In this document: positions 8,187 through 17,450 of the stretch, in pieces
How the letters are laid out: each line of letters starts with the position of its first letter
How positions within the stretch are numbered: the stretch's first letter is position 1
Assembly: GCA_036397455.1 (NCBI GenBank)
Contig: DASWIX010000074.1
Coordinates: forward strand, 23,434 to 87,433
DNA: 64,000 bases
Direction: 5' to 3'
From: JADFNB01 sp036397455
GTDB lineage: Bacteria; Gemmatimonadota; Gemmatimonadetes; Gemmatimonadales; GWC2-71-9
The notes under the pieces: model-generated
Database searches by the model: none
Seen by the model: the letters and a program-made list of their open reading frames with translations, nothing else
What the model was told of the DNA's origin: nothing
Translations under genes and position numbers: made by a program

Positions 8187-10513
8187 CAGAGTTTGGTGAC
8201 CTCGCCCCGTATCACCCACCCACGAGCATCCCCGCGGCGTACGAGCATCCATGCCCCGTCCACGCGCTCGATTTCCACCGCCGTTCCGGCGATCAGGGTG
8301 CGGGGCGCCCGCGCCGAGCCAAACGGGGCAACGCGTAGCGGCACGTCGGTTGCCAGCACGATGCCGACCGGTCGGTGTTCGCGCCGGTCGATCTCCCACC
8401 CCCCGACGGCCGCGAGCACCGCCACAAGCGCGACCGCCGGGCCGAGCCGGCGCGAGCGGGCGGCGATCGCGATCCAACCGGTCACCCACAGGACGAGACT
8501 CATCAGCCACAGTTCGCGCGCGGATACCGGGGACACGCGCGTCAGGTCATTTGTCGCCGGATCGCCGGGAAGCAGGGCGAGCGCGGCCCGCATCTCGCCA
8601 TCGCGCCGGGCCAGACGCACCGCCCGTAGCCACGCCACCCGCGCGCGGCCGTCCTCACCCAGTCGATACAGCGCGTTGCCGAGGTTGTACCAGTTCGTGG
8701 CCACCGGACGTTCGGCGGCCCGCGCGAGAAAGCTATCGGCCGCGACCCGCACCGCCCCCGCATCGTACAGTTGCTCGGGTCGCTCCTGCGCCCCGGCGAC
8801 CGCAGCGGTCGCAAGCAACGCCGCCGCGAGCGGGAGCAGGTGACGGCGGATGTCCTCAATGTGGTCACCGGAGAGCGCGCGTAGCAGCTCATGCGCTTCC
8901 GCCATGAGCTCGTCCGGATCGGTAGCCCCTGCCGGCCCGAAGACGGCGTGGCGCAACCGGTCGCGCACGCGGACCGCATGGGTTGCCAGTGCGGGGTCCA
9001 GCCCGGAGGCACGCAACGCTTCGGCAAGCCGCCCCCCTTCCTGATGCGCGGCATCAGGCACGACCCGCGCGAGCGCCAGCCGGAACTGGCGGTCGAGTGC
9101 ATCCAGCGCGGCAAGCGGTGGCGGCACCGTCACCGCCGTTCGGCGGCGGCGCGGGAGCCGGATGCGCCGCGCGGTTCGCCCGAGGCCGACACCGACCGGC
9201 GGGATCAGAAACAGGATCAACCACACGACCGGCGACACCCGGTCCAGCAGCGGGCCGATGCCGCGGGGCGGTGCCGGTCGTTTGAGCGGCGGAGGCGGCC
9301 GTCGCGGCGATTCAGGCGCGGTACCGGGAGGGGCAATCACCCGAACTCCCGCCGCCTCGGCGATGCCGTAGCGGCCGGTCACCGGATCGAAGTACGGGTA
9401 TGCGAAGCCGGGCACCGCGTGCGTGCCCGGGGCACCGGCGACCAACAGGTACGTGAACCGCTTCTCACCCGCCACGCGGTCGTCGCCAGGGGCCAATTCC
9501 ACCGACACTTCTCCCGGATACACCCGCAACCCGCTCGGCCACGCGATATCGGGCGCGGGCCACAGCGCGACGTTCCCCACGCCCCGCAGCGTGACCGTGG
9601 CCGTCGCGGCGCCACCCGGCTGCATCTGATCGGGTATCACGCTCATGTGCGCGACCAGTCCGCTGGCGGCGGCGCCGGTGAAACCGGGCAGGCGGCCGGC
9701 GACGGGTTGGGGTGACACCGTGAACCGGATGGAGTCGCTCTGCACCTCGTGTTGCAGCTCGCGGCTCAGGAACGAGTACGTGAGCGGGAGCACGTACGAG
9801 ACCGTCGCCGGCGACGCGCGCGCGAGGCCCGCGGTCAGCGGGAACAACACCTGATGGTTGATGAACAAATCGTACCAGCGCGTCCCGATTTGCCGACTCG
9901 CCACGAGCCCTGGCGGCGCGTCCTGCCGATAGGACCAGACGCCCTCGACTTCCGGTGCCGTGAGAGTCGGCGGGGTTCGCAGCTGTTGGCGGACATCGCG
10001 CGGGAACCAGGCCAGGGTCACGAGGTCGATCTGATCCCCCAGGACGATCGAGTCCGGCACGGGCACCACCTGCACGACGACGTCGCTGCCCGGCGGCGGT
10101 CCTGAAACCGAATCGAGCAACGCGCGCACCGTCGGGCCGAGCGTCGCAACCCTGGCGCCGGCAGCCGCCGTCACCGACACCGTAATCGACGCCGTTTCGA
10201 CCACCGTATCGCCGACCCGCACGCGCACCGGCCCGATCGAGGCGGTGCCCGCGCCGAGCGCCACCAGCCGGAGTTCGCGCAGGAACGTGCGTTCGGCGAT
10301 GCCATTGATGATGCGCACGGAGGTCGACTGGCGGGAGCCGCGTACCTCGAACCCTGACAGAATCGGATCCACCATGCGTACCGGATCGCCGCCGGACGCC
10401 ACCGCGGTCACGGTGAGCGTGACGATGTCGCCGACCAGCGCCTGCGACCGGTCGACCGACGCCGTCACCTGCGGCTGCTGGGCCACGAGCGCGAGCGCAA
10501 ACAGCGCTACCAA
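8186..10513 (-). CDS. BatD-BatE fusion: Ig-like oxygen-tolerance protein plus TPR/SH3 domain
   Basis: A 775-residue protein starting at TTG (10513), 4 bases inside the upstream stop, with GGAGGGTGAAGGA as ribosome site. Residues 1-15 are a short signal segment (LVALFALALVAQQ). Residues 15-400 are BatD-type beta domains (VTASVDRSQALVGDIVTLTV is the classic BatD opening), and a membrane helix follows near residues 430-450. After a cytoplasmic part comes a second signal-like stretch (HLLPLAAALLATAAVAGAQ) around residue 560. Next are a TPR-like segment (NWYNLGNALYRLGEDGRA), two more helices and a bacterial SH3 domain (VPLRVAPFGSA to MLVRRGDARGWV). The second half therefore looks like BatE joined in frame to BatD. 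Bat proteins are linked to aerotolerance and envelope stress; their mechanism is unclear. Confidence 0.82.
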   Translation of the reverse strand: MVALFALALVAQQPQVTASVDRSQALVGDIVTLTVTAVASGGDPVRMVDPILSGFEVRGSRQSTSVRIINGIAERTFLRELRLVALGAGTASIGPVRVRVGDTVVETASITVSVTAAAGARVATLGPTVRALLDSVSGPPPGSDVVVQVVPVPDSIVLGDQIDLVTLAWFPRDVRQQLRTPPTLTAPEVEGVWSYRQDAPPGLVASRQIGTRWYDLFINHQVLFPLTAGLARASPATVSYVLPLTYSFLSRELQHEVQSDSIRFTVSPQPVAGRLPGFTGAAASGLVAHMSVIPDQMQPGGAATATVTLRGVGNVALWPAPDIAWPSGLRVYPGEVSVELAPGDDRVAGEKRFTYLLVAGAPGTHAVPGFAYPYFDPVTGRYGIAEAAGVRVIAPPGTAPESPRRPPPPLKRPAPPRGIGPLLDRVSPVVWLILFLIPPVGVGLGRTARRIRLPRRRRTAVTVPPPLAALDALDRQFRLALARVVPDAAHQEGGRLAEALRASGLDPALATHAVRVRDRLRHAVFGPAGATDPDELMAEAHELLRALSGDHIEDIRRHLLPLAAALLATAAVAGAQERPEQLYDAGAVRVAADSFLARAAERPVATNWYNLGNALYRLGEDGRARVAWLRAVRLARRDGEMRAALALLPGDPATNDLTRVSPVSARELWLMSLVLWVTGWIAIAARSRRLGPAVALVAVLAAVGGWEIDRREHRPVGIVLATDVPLRVAPFGSARAPRTLIAGTAVEIERVDGAWMLVRRGDARGWVIRGEVTKL

Positions 10514-12129
10514 TCCTTCACCCTCCGCCCATCCTTGACCTGTCCGCGACGGCGTGATTGGTCCAGCCGCGTCTGCCGTTCGTCCGCGGCGATCGATTCG
10601 AGTATCTGCTCCGCCTGCTCGCGCGTCAGTGCGGTGGGCGATGGGTTGGCTGGATCGTCGCCACCGCCACCTGACGGCATCGGCGGAGCCGGCCCCTCCG
10701 ATCCGTCGCCCCCACTGGGTGGATCGGTAACGGTCAACTCGAGATTCCACTTGGCGTCGGCGTCGCCGGGCCGCAGCAACAACGCTTCGCGATAACGCGT
10801 CCGCGCGTCCGCCAGATACTCCCCGCGCTTCGCGGAATCCCGCGCCGCCATCCGCAGCCCGATCAGCCCCAGATTGTACAGGGCGCGGAATCGGAGGTCG
10901 GGATCGAGCGACTGCGCCGCGCGCTCCAGGAACGTCCGCGCCGTGTCGTATCGCCCGACCGCCAGATACGCGGTCCCCGCGTTGAACACGGTGGTGTCCC
11001 CGCCGTCGAGTGCCCGTGCTTGTTGCGCGTACAGCGAAGCCGCGCGCGCAAAATCGCCGCGCCGCCATGCCGCATCGGCCGCGTTCGCCGGCGTCTGCGC
11101 GCCGGCGCTCCCGCCGAGCGCGGCGAGCAGGATCACCGCTAACGCCGCGGTCCGCCGAGTGACCGTCGCCACCAGCAGAACGAGGATCGCGATCGACAGC
11201 GGAATCCAGGCGCGCGGCACATCACTGGCCTGCGACGTGGACGTATCGGGCGCGCGCTTGTACGCTTGTACGAGATCGCGGACCGCGCCGCCCTGATCAC
11301 CCAACCCCGCCGCGACGAGCACGCCATGCGCCGCGTCCGCCACCGCGCTGAGGATGTCGTCGCGTCGCTCGGTCAGCACGATGTTGTCGTCGACGTCCCG
11401 GTGGTACTCTTCCAGTTCGCCGGTCACCGAGCGGAGGGGAATCCGCACGGGTTCGGTCCCGCCCTCGGCCACGAGAATCAGCCGAATCCCGTCGTGCCGG
11501 AGTTGTTCCGCCGCCGCGGCGATTTGCGGGAGCGAGTCGAAGGCTTCGCCGTCGGTGAAGACGACGAGCACGCGGTCGGCCAGCCGTTCGCTGGCGAGCA
11601 GCAGTTCGCGACCCTGCCGTAACGCGGCGCCGAGCTCGCTGCCGCCGGCACTCACGAGGTCGGGATGGAGCGCATCGATCAGCAGTTGCAGGGCGCTCCC
11701 GTCGATGGTGAGCGGCGACAGAATGAAGCTGCGCCCCGCAAACCCGAGCAGCCCAAGCCGGTCGCCTTGCAGATCGTGCACCAACCGACGGAGCTCGCGG
11801 CGTGACCGATCGAGTCGGGACGGGTCGGCGTCCTCGGCGAGCATCGAGCGCGACAGATCGACCGCGAACACCAGATCGAGCGCCTGGGTATCGGTGGTGA
11901 CGATCTGCCGCCCCCAGCGGGGACCGGCCAGCGCCGCCATGACGCACAGCACCGCCACCGCAATCGCCGCCGCCTGCCATCGGTTCGCCGCCGCCGCCGC
12001 GCGGGCCAGGTCGGCCGACCACCGGGCCGCATGACGCACGCGGGAGGCACGCGCCCACAGTGCCAACCCGAGAAAGGCCAGCGCGATCCCGGGAGCCACA
12101 TACAGGACGAGCGGCGCGTCGAACTGCAT
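10507..12129 (-). CDS. BatB/BatC-type von Willebrand factor A protein with TPR tail
   Basis: A 540-residue protein with two N-terminal membrane helices (about 8-27 and 50-70) and a vWA domain (about 85-280). The metal-ion-dependent adhesion site reads DLSRSMLAED with a later FTDGEAFDS. A third helix lies at about 310-330 and a second signal-like helix ends in GGSAGAQ at about 345. After that come TPR-like repeats (residues 350-450) and a Gly/Pro/Ser-rich tail with a basic end (RRRGQVKDGRRVKDW). This is BatB (vWA) joined to BatC (TPR). The ATG at 12129 overlaps the BatA stop as TGATG. A GTG 3 bases earlier is possible. It probably forms a membrane complex with BatA. Confidence 0.85.
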   Translation of the reverse strand: MQFDAPLVLYVAPGIALAFLGLALWARASRVRHAARWSADLARAAAAANRWQAAAIAVAVLCVMAALAGPRWGRQIVTTDTQALDLVFAVDLSRSMLAEDADPSRLDRSRRELRRLVHDLQGDRLGLLGFAGRSFILSPLTIDGSALQLLIDALHPDLVSAGGSELGAALRQGRELLLASERLADRVLVVFTDGEAFDSLPQIAAAAEQLRHDGIRLILVAEGGTEPVRIPLRSVTGELEEYHRDVDDNIVLTERRDDILSAVADAAHGVLVAAGLGDQGGAVRDLVQAYKRAPDTSTSQASDVPRAWIPLSIAILVLLVATVTRRTAALAVILLAALGGSAGAQTPANAADAAWRRGDFARAASLYAQQARALDGGDTTVFNAGTAYLAVGRYDTARTFLERAAQSLDPDLRFRALYNLGLIGLRMAARDSAKRGEYLADARTRYREALLLRPGDADAKWNLELTVTDPPSGGDGSEGPAPPMPSGGGGDDPANPSPTALTREQAEQILESIAADERQTRLDQSRRRGQVKDGRRVKDW

Positions 12130-13109
12130 CACGGCACCCGCACGATGAGTGTGGCGGACAGCATGAGCTCGAGCGCGAGCGCGGCAAACCCGAGCAGCAA
12201 CGGGACGCGATACGCTTCATCGGACTCCGTGTGGCGCGTCACCTCGACCGGCGTCTTCTCGAGCTGATCGATCTGCTCGAAGATGCGCGACAGCGCCGCC
12301 GCATCGGTCGCCCGGAAGTAGCGCCCGCCGGTCGTCTCGGCGACATCGCGCAGCAGCGCTTCGTCGAGCCGCACCGGCATCGTCTGGTAACGCAGCTGTC
12401 CCTGCGGGCCGCGGCCGATCGGCAGGCGTGCTTCGCCCTGCGTTCCCACGCCGATCGTGTAGAACCGCACGCCGAATTCCTTCGCGGCGACCGCCGCGGT
12501 GCGCGGATCGACCCGACCGCGGTTGTTCTCCCCGTCGGTGAGCAACACCGCCACCTTGCTCGCCCCGGGCGCGCGGCGCAGCCGGTTGGCCGCGATCGCG
12601 ATCGCGGTGCCGATCGCCGTGCCGTCGTCCAGTTCGCCGACGCGGAGATCGAGAATCGCCTGTTCGAGCACGGCGTAGTCGGTGGTAATCGGCACGCGCG
12701 TGAGCGCCTCCCCGGCGAAGGCAACCAGACCGATGCGATCGAACTGGCGGCCGCGCACGAACGCGACCGACCGCTCCTTGGCCACATCGAGCCGGTTGGA
12801 CGGAGCAAAGTCCTCCGCCAGCATGCTGCTCGACACGTCGACGGCGATCGCGATCGCGATGCCCTCGCTCGTCACCTCGATCGACCCGGGGCCGATGGCC
12901 GGCCCCGCCGCCGCGATGATCCACGCACCGAGTGTCAGGCTGCGCAGCCCCACCGGCACCTCGCCGATCCAGCGGCGGCCTCGCGGGACCGGGACCACGG
13001 CACTCAGGTCCGAATAGCCGGCCGCCGGCCGGTGACGGCGCGCGCGGAACCACCACCAGACCGGAATGGCAACCAGGACGAGCAACAACAACGGACGGGC
13101 GAAGATCAT
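12129..13109 (-). CDS. batA: BatA-type von Willebrand factor A membrane protein
   Basis: A 326-residue protein with an N-terminal helix (FARPLLLLVLVAIPVWWWF), a second helix at about 58-76, a vWA domain and a C-terminal helix (VPLLLGFAALALELML). The MIDAS motif is intact: DVSSSMLAEDF (D-x-S-x-S) at about residue 90, a Thr in GTAIGTA, and LLTDGENNRG. This is the BatA layout, with the vWA domain exposed between two membrane anchors. The start overlaps the upstream gene by 4 bases (ATGA). In characterised systems a MoxR ATPase acts with such vWA proteins, and moxR lies 1.7 kb upstream in the same array. Confidence 0.9.
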   Translation of the reverse strand: MIFARPLLLLVLVAIPVWWWFRARRHRPAAGYSDLSAVVPVPRGRRWIGEVPVGLRSLTLGAWIIAAAGPAIGPGSIEVTSEGIAIAIAVDVSSSMLAEDFAPSNRLDVAKERSVAFVRGRQFDRIGLVAFAGEALTRVPITTDYAVLEQAILDLRVGELDDGTAIGTAIAIAANRLRRAPGASKVAVLLTDGENNRGRVDPRTAAVAAKEFGVRFYTIGVGTQGEARLPIGRGPQGQLRYQTMPVRLDEALLRDVAETTGGRYFRATDAAALSRIFEQIDQLEKTPVEVTRHTESDEAYRVPLLLGFAALALELMLSATLIVRVP

Positions 13110-13936
13110 ACGACCGGTTCCTCAGCGAGTTGTACGATCCATCGGTCCACGCGTTCCGTCAGCGCGACCGCGTCGTCCGGCACGAGCGGCGCGAACCGCG
13201 CGCGTTCCAGCGCGCGCAGGACCTCTTCCAACTCGCGCAACGGCCACTCCGGCCGCGCATCGGCCACGACCGCCAGACACGGATCGAGTCCGAGCGTCCG
13301 GCCGGCCTGCGGCACGGCGCGCTCGATGGCCCCGCGCAACCGATCGACCGCCACGCTCGCGACCGCGCGCGCTTCACCGGCCGCGAGCCAGCGCTCGAGC
13401 GGTGGCTCGACCACATCGCCACCATCGTCCAGCGCGCGCGGACGCGGCGCGACGCGCCGGCGGGCGAAGCCCCACAGCGCCATCGCGCCGATCACCACTG
13501 CCAGCAGCCCGGCCAGCGGCTCGATGCGCCGGACCGCACGCGGGATCGGTGCGCGTGAGAATCGCGGGTCGGGTTCCGCCTCGGCTGCCGGGATCACCGA
13601 CACCACGTCGATGACCGCGGTGTCGCCGAACACGGTCTCGACACTCCCGTCCGGTCCCAGCAGCTCCACTGATGGCATGCCGATCGGATGCCGGCCCGGC
13701 GTGAACACCGCGACGCGGAACCGCACAACCAGCGCGCCGACCCGGGCTGCGATCTCGGGTGGCCCGAGCGGCTCGAGGAGGTCGGAGGCTTCCAGCGGCC
13801 GCGTGCGGCCCGACCAGCCGGCGGCGGCGGGCAGCGTCCGTTCGATGACGATGGTATCGCCGACCGTCGCGACGACCGGGGCCACCGACCACGTGGCCTG
13901 CTGGGCCACCAGGAGACACCAGAGATACCCGCTCAT
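13106..13936 (-). CDS. Membrane-anchored beta-domain protein of the Bat cluster
   Basis: A 276-residue protein with a short, weak signal segment (MSGYLWCLLVAQQ). An Ig-like beta domain covers residues 12-130 (WSVAPVVATVGDTIVIERTL), with one membrane helix near 143-162 (LAGLLAVVIGAMALWGFA). The C-terminal cytoplasmic part of about 110 residues is helical. The single-helix layout resembles BatD N-terminal domains or the DUF4381 proteins seen beside DUF58 and vWA genes, but I do not recognise it firmly. It overlaps the genes on both sides by 4 bases, so it is surely part of the Bat operon. Confidence 0.75.
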   Translation of the reverse strand: MSGYLWCLLVAQQATWSVAPVVATVGDTIVIERTLPAAAGWSGRTRPLEASDLLEPLGPPEIAARVGALVVRFRVAVFTPGRHPIGMPSVELLGPDGSVETVFGDTAVIDVVSVIPAAEAEPDPRFSRAPIPRAVRRIEPLAGLLAVVIGAMALWGFARRRVAPRPRALDDGGDVVEPPLERWLAAGEARAVASVAVDRLRGAIERAVPQAGRTLGLDPCLAVVADARPEWPLRELEEVLRALERARFAPLVPDDAVALTERVDRWIVQLAEEPVV

Positions 13937-14829
13937 CGCCGGAGACGCCGGGCGCGTGCGGCAAACGCCGCGTGCAACGTCTGCGCGTACGGGCGGTCGG
14001 TGGTGAGGGCGATGTGGTCGGCGGCGGCGCGCTTGAGCCGACGCGACCGCGCGAGCCGCTGTGCGTCGGCGGCAATCCGCAAACGCAGTCGTGCCCCGTC
14101 GTCGGAGGTGTCCACCAATTGCCGCTGACCCGTCTCGGCGTCCTCGAGTTCGATCCAGCCGGCGTCCGGCAAAGCGTACTCGCGCGGATCATCCACCGTA
14201 ATCGCCACCACTTCGTGGCGCAGCGTCAACCGGCGCAGCGGCTGCTCCCAACCACGCGCCCGGAAGTCGGACACCACGACGACGATCGCGCGGTGCCGCA
14301 ACAACCGCGCGGCGTACCCCAGCGCCGCTCCCAGGTTGGTCCCCCGTCCCGCGGGTTGATGCGCCAGCAAGTCGCGGATGACCCGCAACACGTGACTGCG
14401 ACCCTTGGAGGGGCGGATGACCTGCTCCACTTCGTCGGAAAACAGGACGGCGCCCACGCGATCGTGCTGCCGCGCGGCGGCCAGCGCGAGCACCGCGGCG
14501 ATCTCCACGGCGAGTTCGCCCTTGGTGCGGGGTCGTCCGAAATCGACCGAGCCCGAACGATCGACGATCAGCAGCAGCGTGAGTTCGCGTTCTTCTTCGT
14601 AGGTCTTGACGTACGGCGAGCCCATGCGCGCCGATACGTTCCAGTCGATGGCGCGGAAATCGTCACCCGCCTCGTACGCGCGCACCTCGGCGAACTCGAT
14701 GCCCTGACCACGGAACACGGAACGGTATTCGCCGGAAAACAGCGTGGTGACCAGCCGGCGGGCGCGCAACTCGATGAGTTTGACCTGCCGGAGCACATCG
14801 GCCCCGACCATCCGACCGGCCCGAATCAC
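13933..14829 (-). CDS. DUF58 domain protein
   Basis: A 298-residue soluble protein with the DUF58 signature around residues 45-75 (GIEFAEVRAYEAGDDFRAIDWN), which fits the family consensus R-x-Y-x-x-G-D-D-x-R-x-I-D-W. A vWA-like fold follows, with a MIDAS-type DRSGSVDFG near residue 90. DUF58 proteins occur almost always next to MoxR ATPases and Bat proteins, as here, and are thought to be MoxR partners. The start overlaps the moxR stop by 4 bases. Biochemical role unknown. Confidence 0.92.
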   Translation of the reverse strand: MIRAGRMVGADVLRQVKLIELRARRLVTTLFSGEYRSVFRGQGIEFAEVRAYEAGDDFRAIDWNVSARMGSPYVKTYEEERELTLLLIVDRSGSVDFGRPRTKGELAVEIAAVLALAAARQHDRVGAVLFSDEVEQVIRPSKGRSHVLRVIRDLLAHQPAGRGTNLGAALGYAARLLRHRAIVVVVSDFRARGWEQPLRRLTLRHEVVAITVDDPREYALPDAGWIELEDAETGQRQLVDTSDDGARLRLRIAADAQRLARSRRLKRAAADHIALTTDRPYAQTLHAAFAARARRLRR

Positions 14830-15800
14830 GGGACCGGCACGGCCTCCAGCACTTTGGTGATCACGTCGTCGGACGTGACGTCTTCCGCTTCCGCTTCGAA
14901 CGTGAGGAGAACCCGGTGGCGCAACACGTCGGGCGCCATCGCTTTCACGTCTTCGGGCACGACGTACGAACGACCACGCAGATACGCGAACGCCCGAGCC
15001 GCCTGCGCCAGATAGATCGACGCGCGGGGACTGGCCCCATACGCCACCAGCGGCTTGATGTCGTGCAGCCCGACCTTGTGTGGTTCGCGCGTGGCGCGTA
15101 CCACGTCGACGATGTAGTCGACGATCTTCTGGTCCATGTACAGCTCACTCACCGTGTGCCGCAGCGCGAGCACCTCCTCCGCTGCCGCGACCGCGTTGAC
15201 GGGAATGTGCCGGTCGCCGGCCATGCGCCACAGGATTTCCTTCTCGTCGTCGCGCGTGGGATACCCGACGTGGATCTTCAGCATGAACCGGTCGAGTTGC
15301 GCTTCCGGCAGCGGGTAGGTGCCTTCCTGTTCGATCGGATTCTGGGTGGCCAGGACCAGAAACGGCTCGGCCAGCGGGTAGGTCTCACCGCCAATCGTCA
15401 CCTGTTTCTCCTGCATCGCTTCGAGCAACGCGGCCTGCACCTTGGCGGGCGCCCGGTTGACTTCGTCGGCCAGGACGATGTTGGCGAACAACGGCCCGCG
15501 TTTGGCGTGAAATTCGCTCGTGCGCTGATCGAACACCATCGTGCCGATGATGTCGGCGGGCAACAGATCCGGCGTGAACTGGATCCGGTGAAACGTCGCG
15601 CGCACGGTCTCGGCCAGTGTGCGGACGGCCAGGGTCTTGGCAAGGCCCGGTACCCCCTCCAGCAGGATGTGCCCACCGGTGAGCAGACCGACGATGAGCC
15701 GCTCGACCATCGCATCCTGACCGACCACGCGTCGCGCCACTTCCAGCACGACCGCGGCAGGTAACGTCGGCTCGCCGGTGGGTTGTGGGCGCGAGGTCAT
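14826..15800 (-). CDS. MoxR family AAA+ ATPase
   Basis: A 324-residue AAA+ protein. Walker A is GVPGLAKTLAVRTL (about residue 55), Walker B is LADEVNRAPAKVQAALLEAM (about 110), sensor 1 is LATQNPIEQEGTYPLPEAQ and sensor 2 is ASPRASIYLAQAARA. These are textbook MoxR motifs; the Walker A here reads GVPGLAKT rather than the common GxxGxGKT, which is usual for this family. MoxR proteins act as chaperones that insert cofactors or remodel vWA proteins. The four downstream vWA/Bat/DUF58 genes are the probable clients. Both ends overlap neighbours by 4 bases. Confidence 0.94.
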   Translation of the reverse strand: MTSRPQPTGEPTLPAAVVLEVARRVVGQDAMVERLIVGLLTGGHILLEGVPGLAKTLAVRTLAETVRATFHRIQFTPDLLPADIIGTMVFDQRTSEFHAKRGPLFANIVLADEVNRAPAKVQAALLEAMQEKQVTIGGETYPLAEPFLVLATQNPIEQEGTYPLPEAQLDRFMLKIHVGYPTRDDEKEILWRMAGDRHIPVNAVAAAEEVLALRHTVSELYMDQKIVDYIVDVVRATREPHKVGLHDIKPLVAYGASPRASIYLAQAARAFAYLRGRSYVVPEDVKAMAPDVLRHRVLLTFEAEAEDVTSDDVITKVLEAVPVP

Positions 15801-17437
15801 CGTTTGATGCGCTCTCCGTCATCCTCGTACTTGAAGATCCACGCGGCGAACTTGGGCGGCTGGACCGGATCGTCCGGTCGCATGGCGTCCCAGTCCTCGT
15901 CACTCCCCGACCCGACCTGCGCCGCCGCCGCCGCGTGTTGCGCCAAAACCGCGCGCGCCCGCCCTATCCAGGTTTCGCAGTTCCGTACGCGCAGGTCAAC
16001 CCAGCCGCGCGGAATCACCGCCTCGATCGGCTCGTTCTGGGGGGGCACGATGATCGCTTCGCCCCGATAGACGCGGTCGCCTTCGACCACGATCGGCAGC
16101 CCGATCGACAGCACGAACGAGCGTAGCGTGCCATCCTCGGCCACCAGCTGCGCCGCCGACGCCGCCAGGTCGGCCGGCCGCCGTGAGGCAAGATCGCCGA
16201 CGGACGTCGCCAGCTTGGACCAGATGAACCCCTCGTAGAGATGTTTGGTGAGCCGCGGGGGGCCGAGCATCTCGAAGGCGACCGAGCGGATCGAGTGTTC
16301 ATCTTCGAGGGCGCGCAGCCGTTCGATGGCGTGGGCGCGGAGCATGCCGGCACGATAGGTCGGGCCCGCGCTGGCCGCGTCGAGCGCCGCGACGATGTCA
16401 CGCCCGGTGGGCTGCCCCGCCATCTCGAGCACCACGTACTGCGCCACTTCTTCGGGCGTGATGAACTCCATCGATCCGAGCGACGTCACCGTCTCGAACT
16501 CGTCGCGGGCGAACATCCCGTTCTCTCCGGTATCGATGAACACCGACTCCAGAATTTCCCCGGTATCGACCCAGCCGTCCGCGCCGGCGGTAAACGCTTC
16601 GTCCAACGGGAGAGGCGTGGGGCAGTCGTATCGCGCGACGGTACCGCCCTTACGCCGGATCGGCCCGTAGCCGATCCGGCGCCACGCGATGGCGGCGGTC
16701 GGCTTGATCTCGACCGTGGCCGGCGCCCCCGGCGTGCGACCGAGCAAGAAGAGCAACAGCGAGTGCGCCCCCGCCACCGCCGATTTCGCCAACAGCGTGC
16801 GCGACGGCCATTCCTCGGAATGGGTATATGGCACGTTGAGCCCCATCCCCCCGGTGCCGCTGGTACCGATCTTCACGTACGCCTGGGTCTTGAACTCCCG
16901 CACCGCCGCCGACACGACCTGGACGTGCCGAATGAGCTGCGGCATGGTGAGCGTGAGGACATGCAACTCGACCTGCTCAGGCGTCACCTGCCCCTCGTGG
17001 GCCGAGGCGAGCAGGCCGCGCGCGCTCTGGAACACGTCACGATAGGCGAACGCCGTCGCGGTATTAATGCAATCCACGACGGCGTGCGGGCGAAACTGTT
17101 TGAACAGGCGAAACAGGTGGCTGCGTTCGAGGACATCCGCGGTCAGCGCCCCAAGCAGATCGTCGACCATGATCCGCCGAAGTTCGGGATCTCCGAGAGC
17201 CTCGCCCAGGGGCACCTGGGCCGCCGGTGCCGGCAGCAGCACGTTCCCCCACGCCGTCTCGATCACCGCGTCGCCGCGATGCGGCTCGAGGGCGCGGGCC
17301 GCCTCCTCGACCTCGTCGGCGAAGAGTCCCACCAGCACGAGTCGCGCGGGGCCAAGCTCCAGCAGGCGTCGCGACACGGCGTGACCCACCAGGCCACTCC
17401 CCCCGAGAATCAGCACCGTCCGATTGGCTAGGTCCAT
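15797..17437 (-). CDS. NAD(P)-dependent Rossmann-fold dehydrogenase/epimerase-like protein
   Basis: A 546-residue protein that begins with a dinucleotide-binding fold: NRTVLILGGSGLVGHAVSRRL (GGxGxxG at residues 12-17). Phrases such as HAVVDCINTATAFAYRD and YVKIGTSGTGGMGLNVPYTHSEEWPS look like the substrate half of a saccharopine-dehydrogenase or short-chain-dehydrogenase-like enzyme. The C-terminal 200 residues have no motif I know. It is longer than typical SDR proteins (250-350). It sits between rluB and moxR in the array with a 13-base gap upstream and a 4-base overlap downstream. Substrate unknown. Confidence 0.7.
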   Translation of the reverse strand: MDLANRTVLILGGSGLVGHAVSRRLLELGPARLVLVGLFADEVEEAARALEPHRGDAVIETAWGNVLLPAPAAQVPLGEALGDPELRRIMVDDLLGALTADVLERSHLFRLFKQFRPHAVVDCINTATAFAYRDVFQSARGLLASAHEGQVTPEQVELHVLTLTMPQLIRHVQVVSAAVREFKTQAYVKIGTSGTGGMGLNVPYTHSEEWPSRTLLAKSAVAGAHSLLLFLLGRTPGAPATVEIKPTAAIAWRRIGYGPIRRKGGTVARYDCPTPLPLDEAFTAGADGWVDTGEILESVFIDTGENGMFARDEFETVTSLGSMEFITPEEVAQYVVLEMAGQPTGRDIVAALDAASAGPTYRAGMLRAHAIERLRALEDEHSIRSVAFEMLGPPRLTKHLYEGFIWSKLATSVGDLASRRPADLAASAAQLVAEDGTLRSFVLSIGLPIVVEGDRVYRGEAIIVPPQNEPIEAVIPRGWVDLRVRNCETWIGRARAVLAQHAAAAAQVGSGSDEDWDAMRPDDPVQPPKFAAWIFKYEDDGERIKR

Positions 17438-17450
17438 GTCTTCGTTTCGG

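Noticed and set aside
12060..14006. A 648-codon plus-strand open frame
   Set aside because: It is antisense to batA and its neighbours, which have intact MIDAS motifs and overlapping starts. Its composition is that of an antisense frame.
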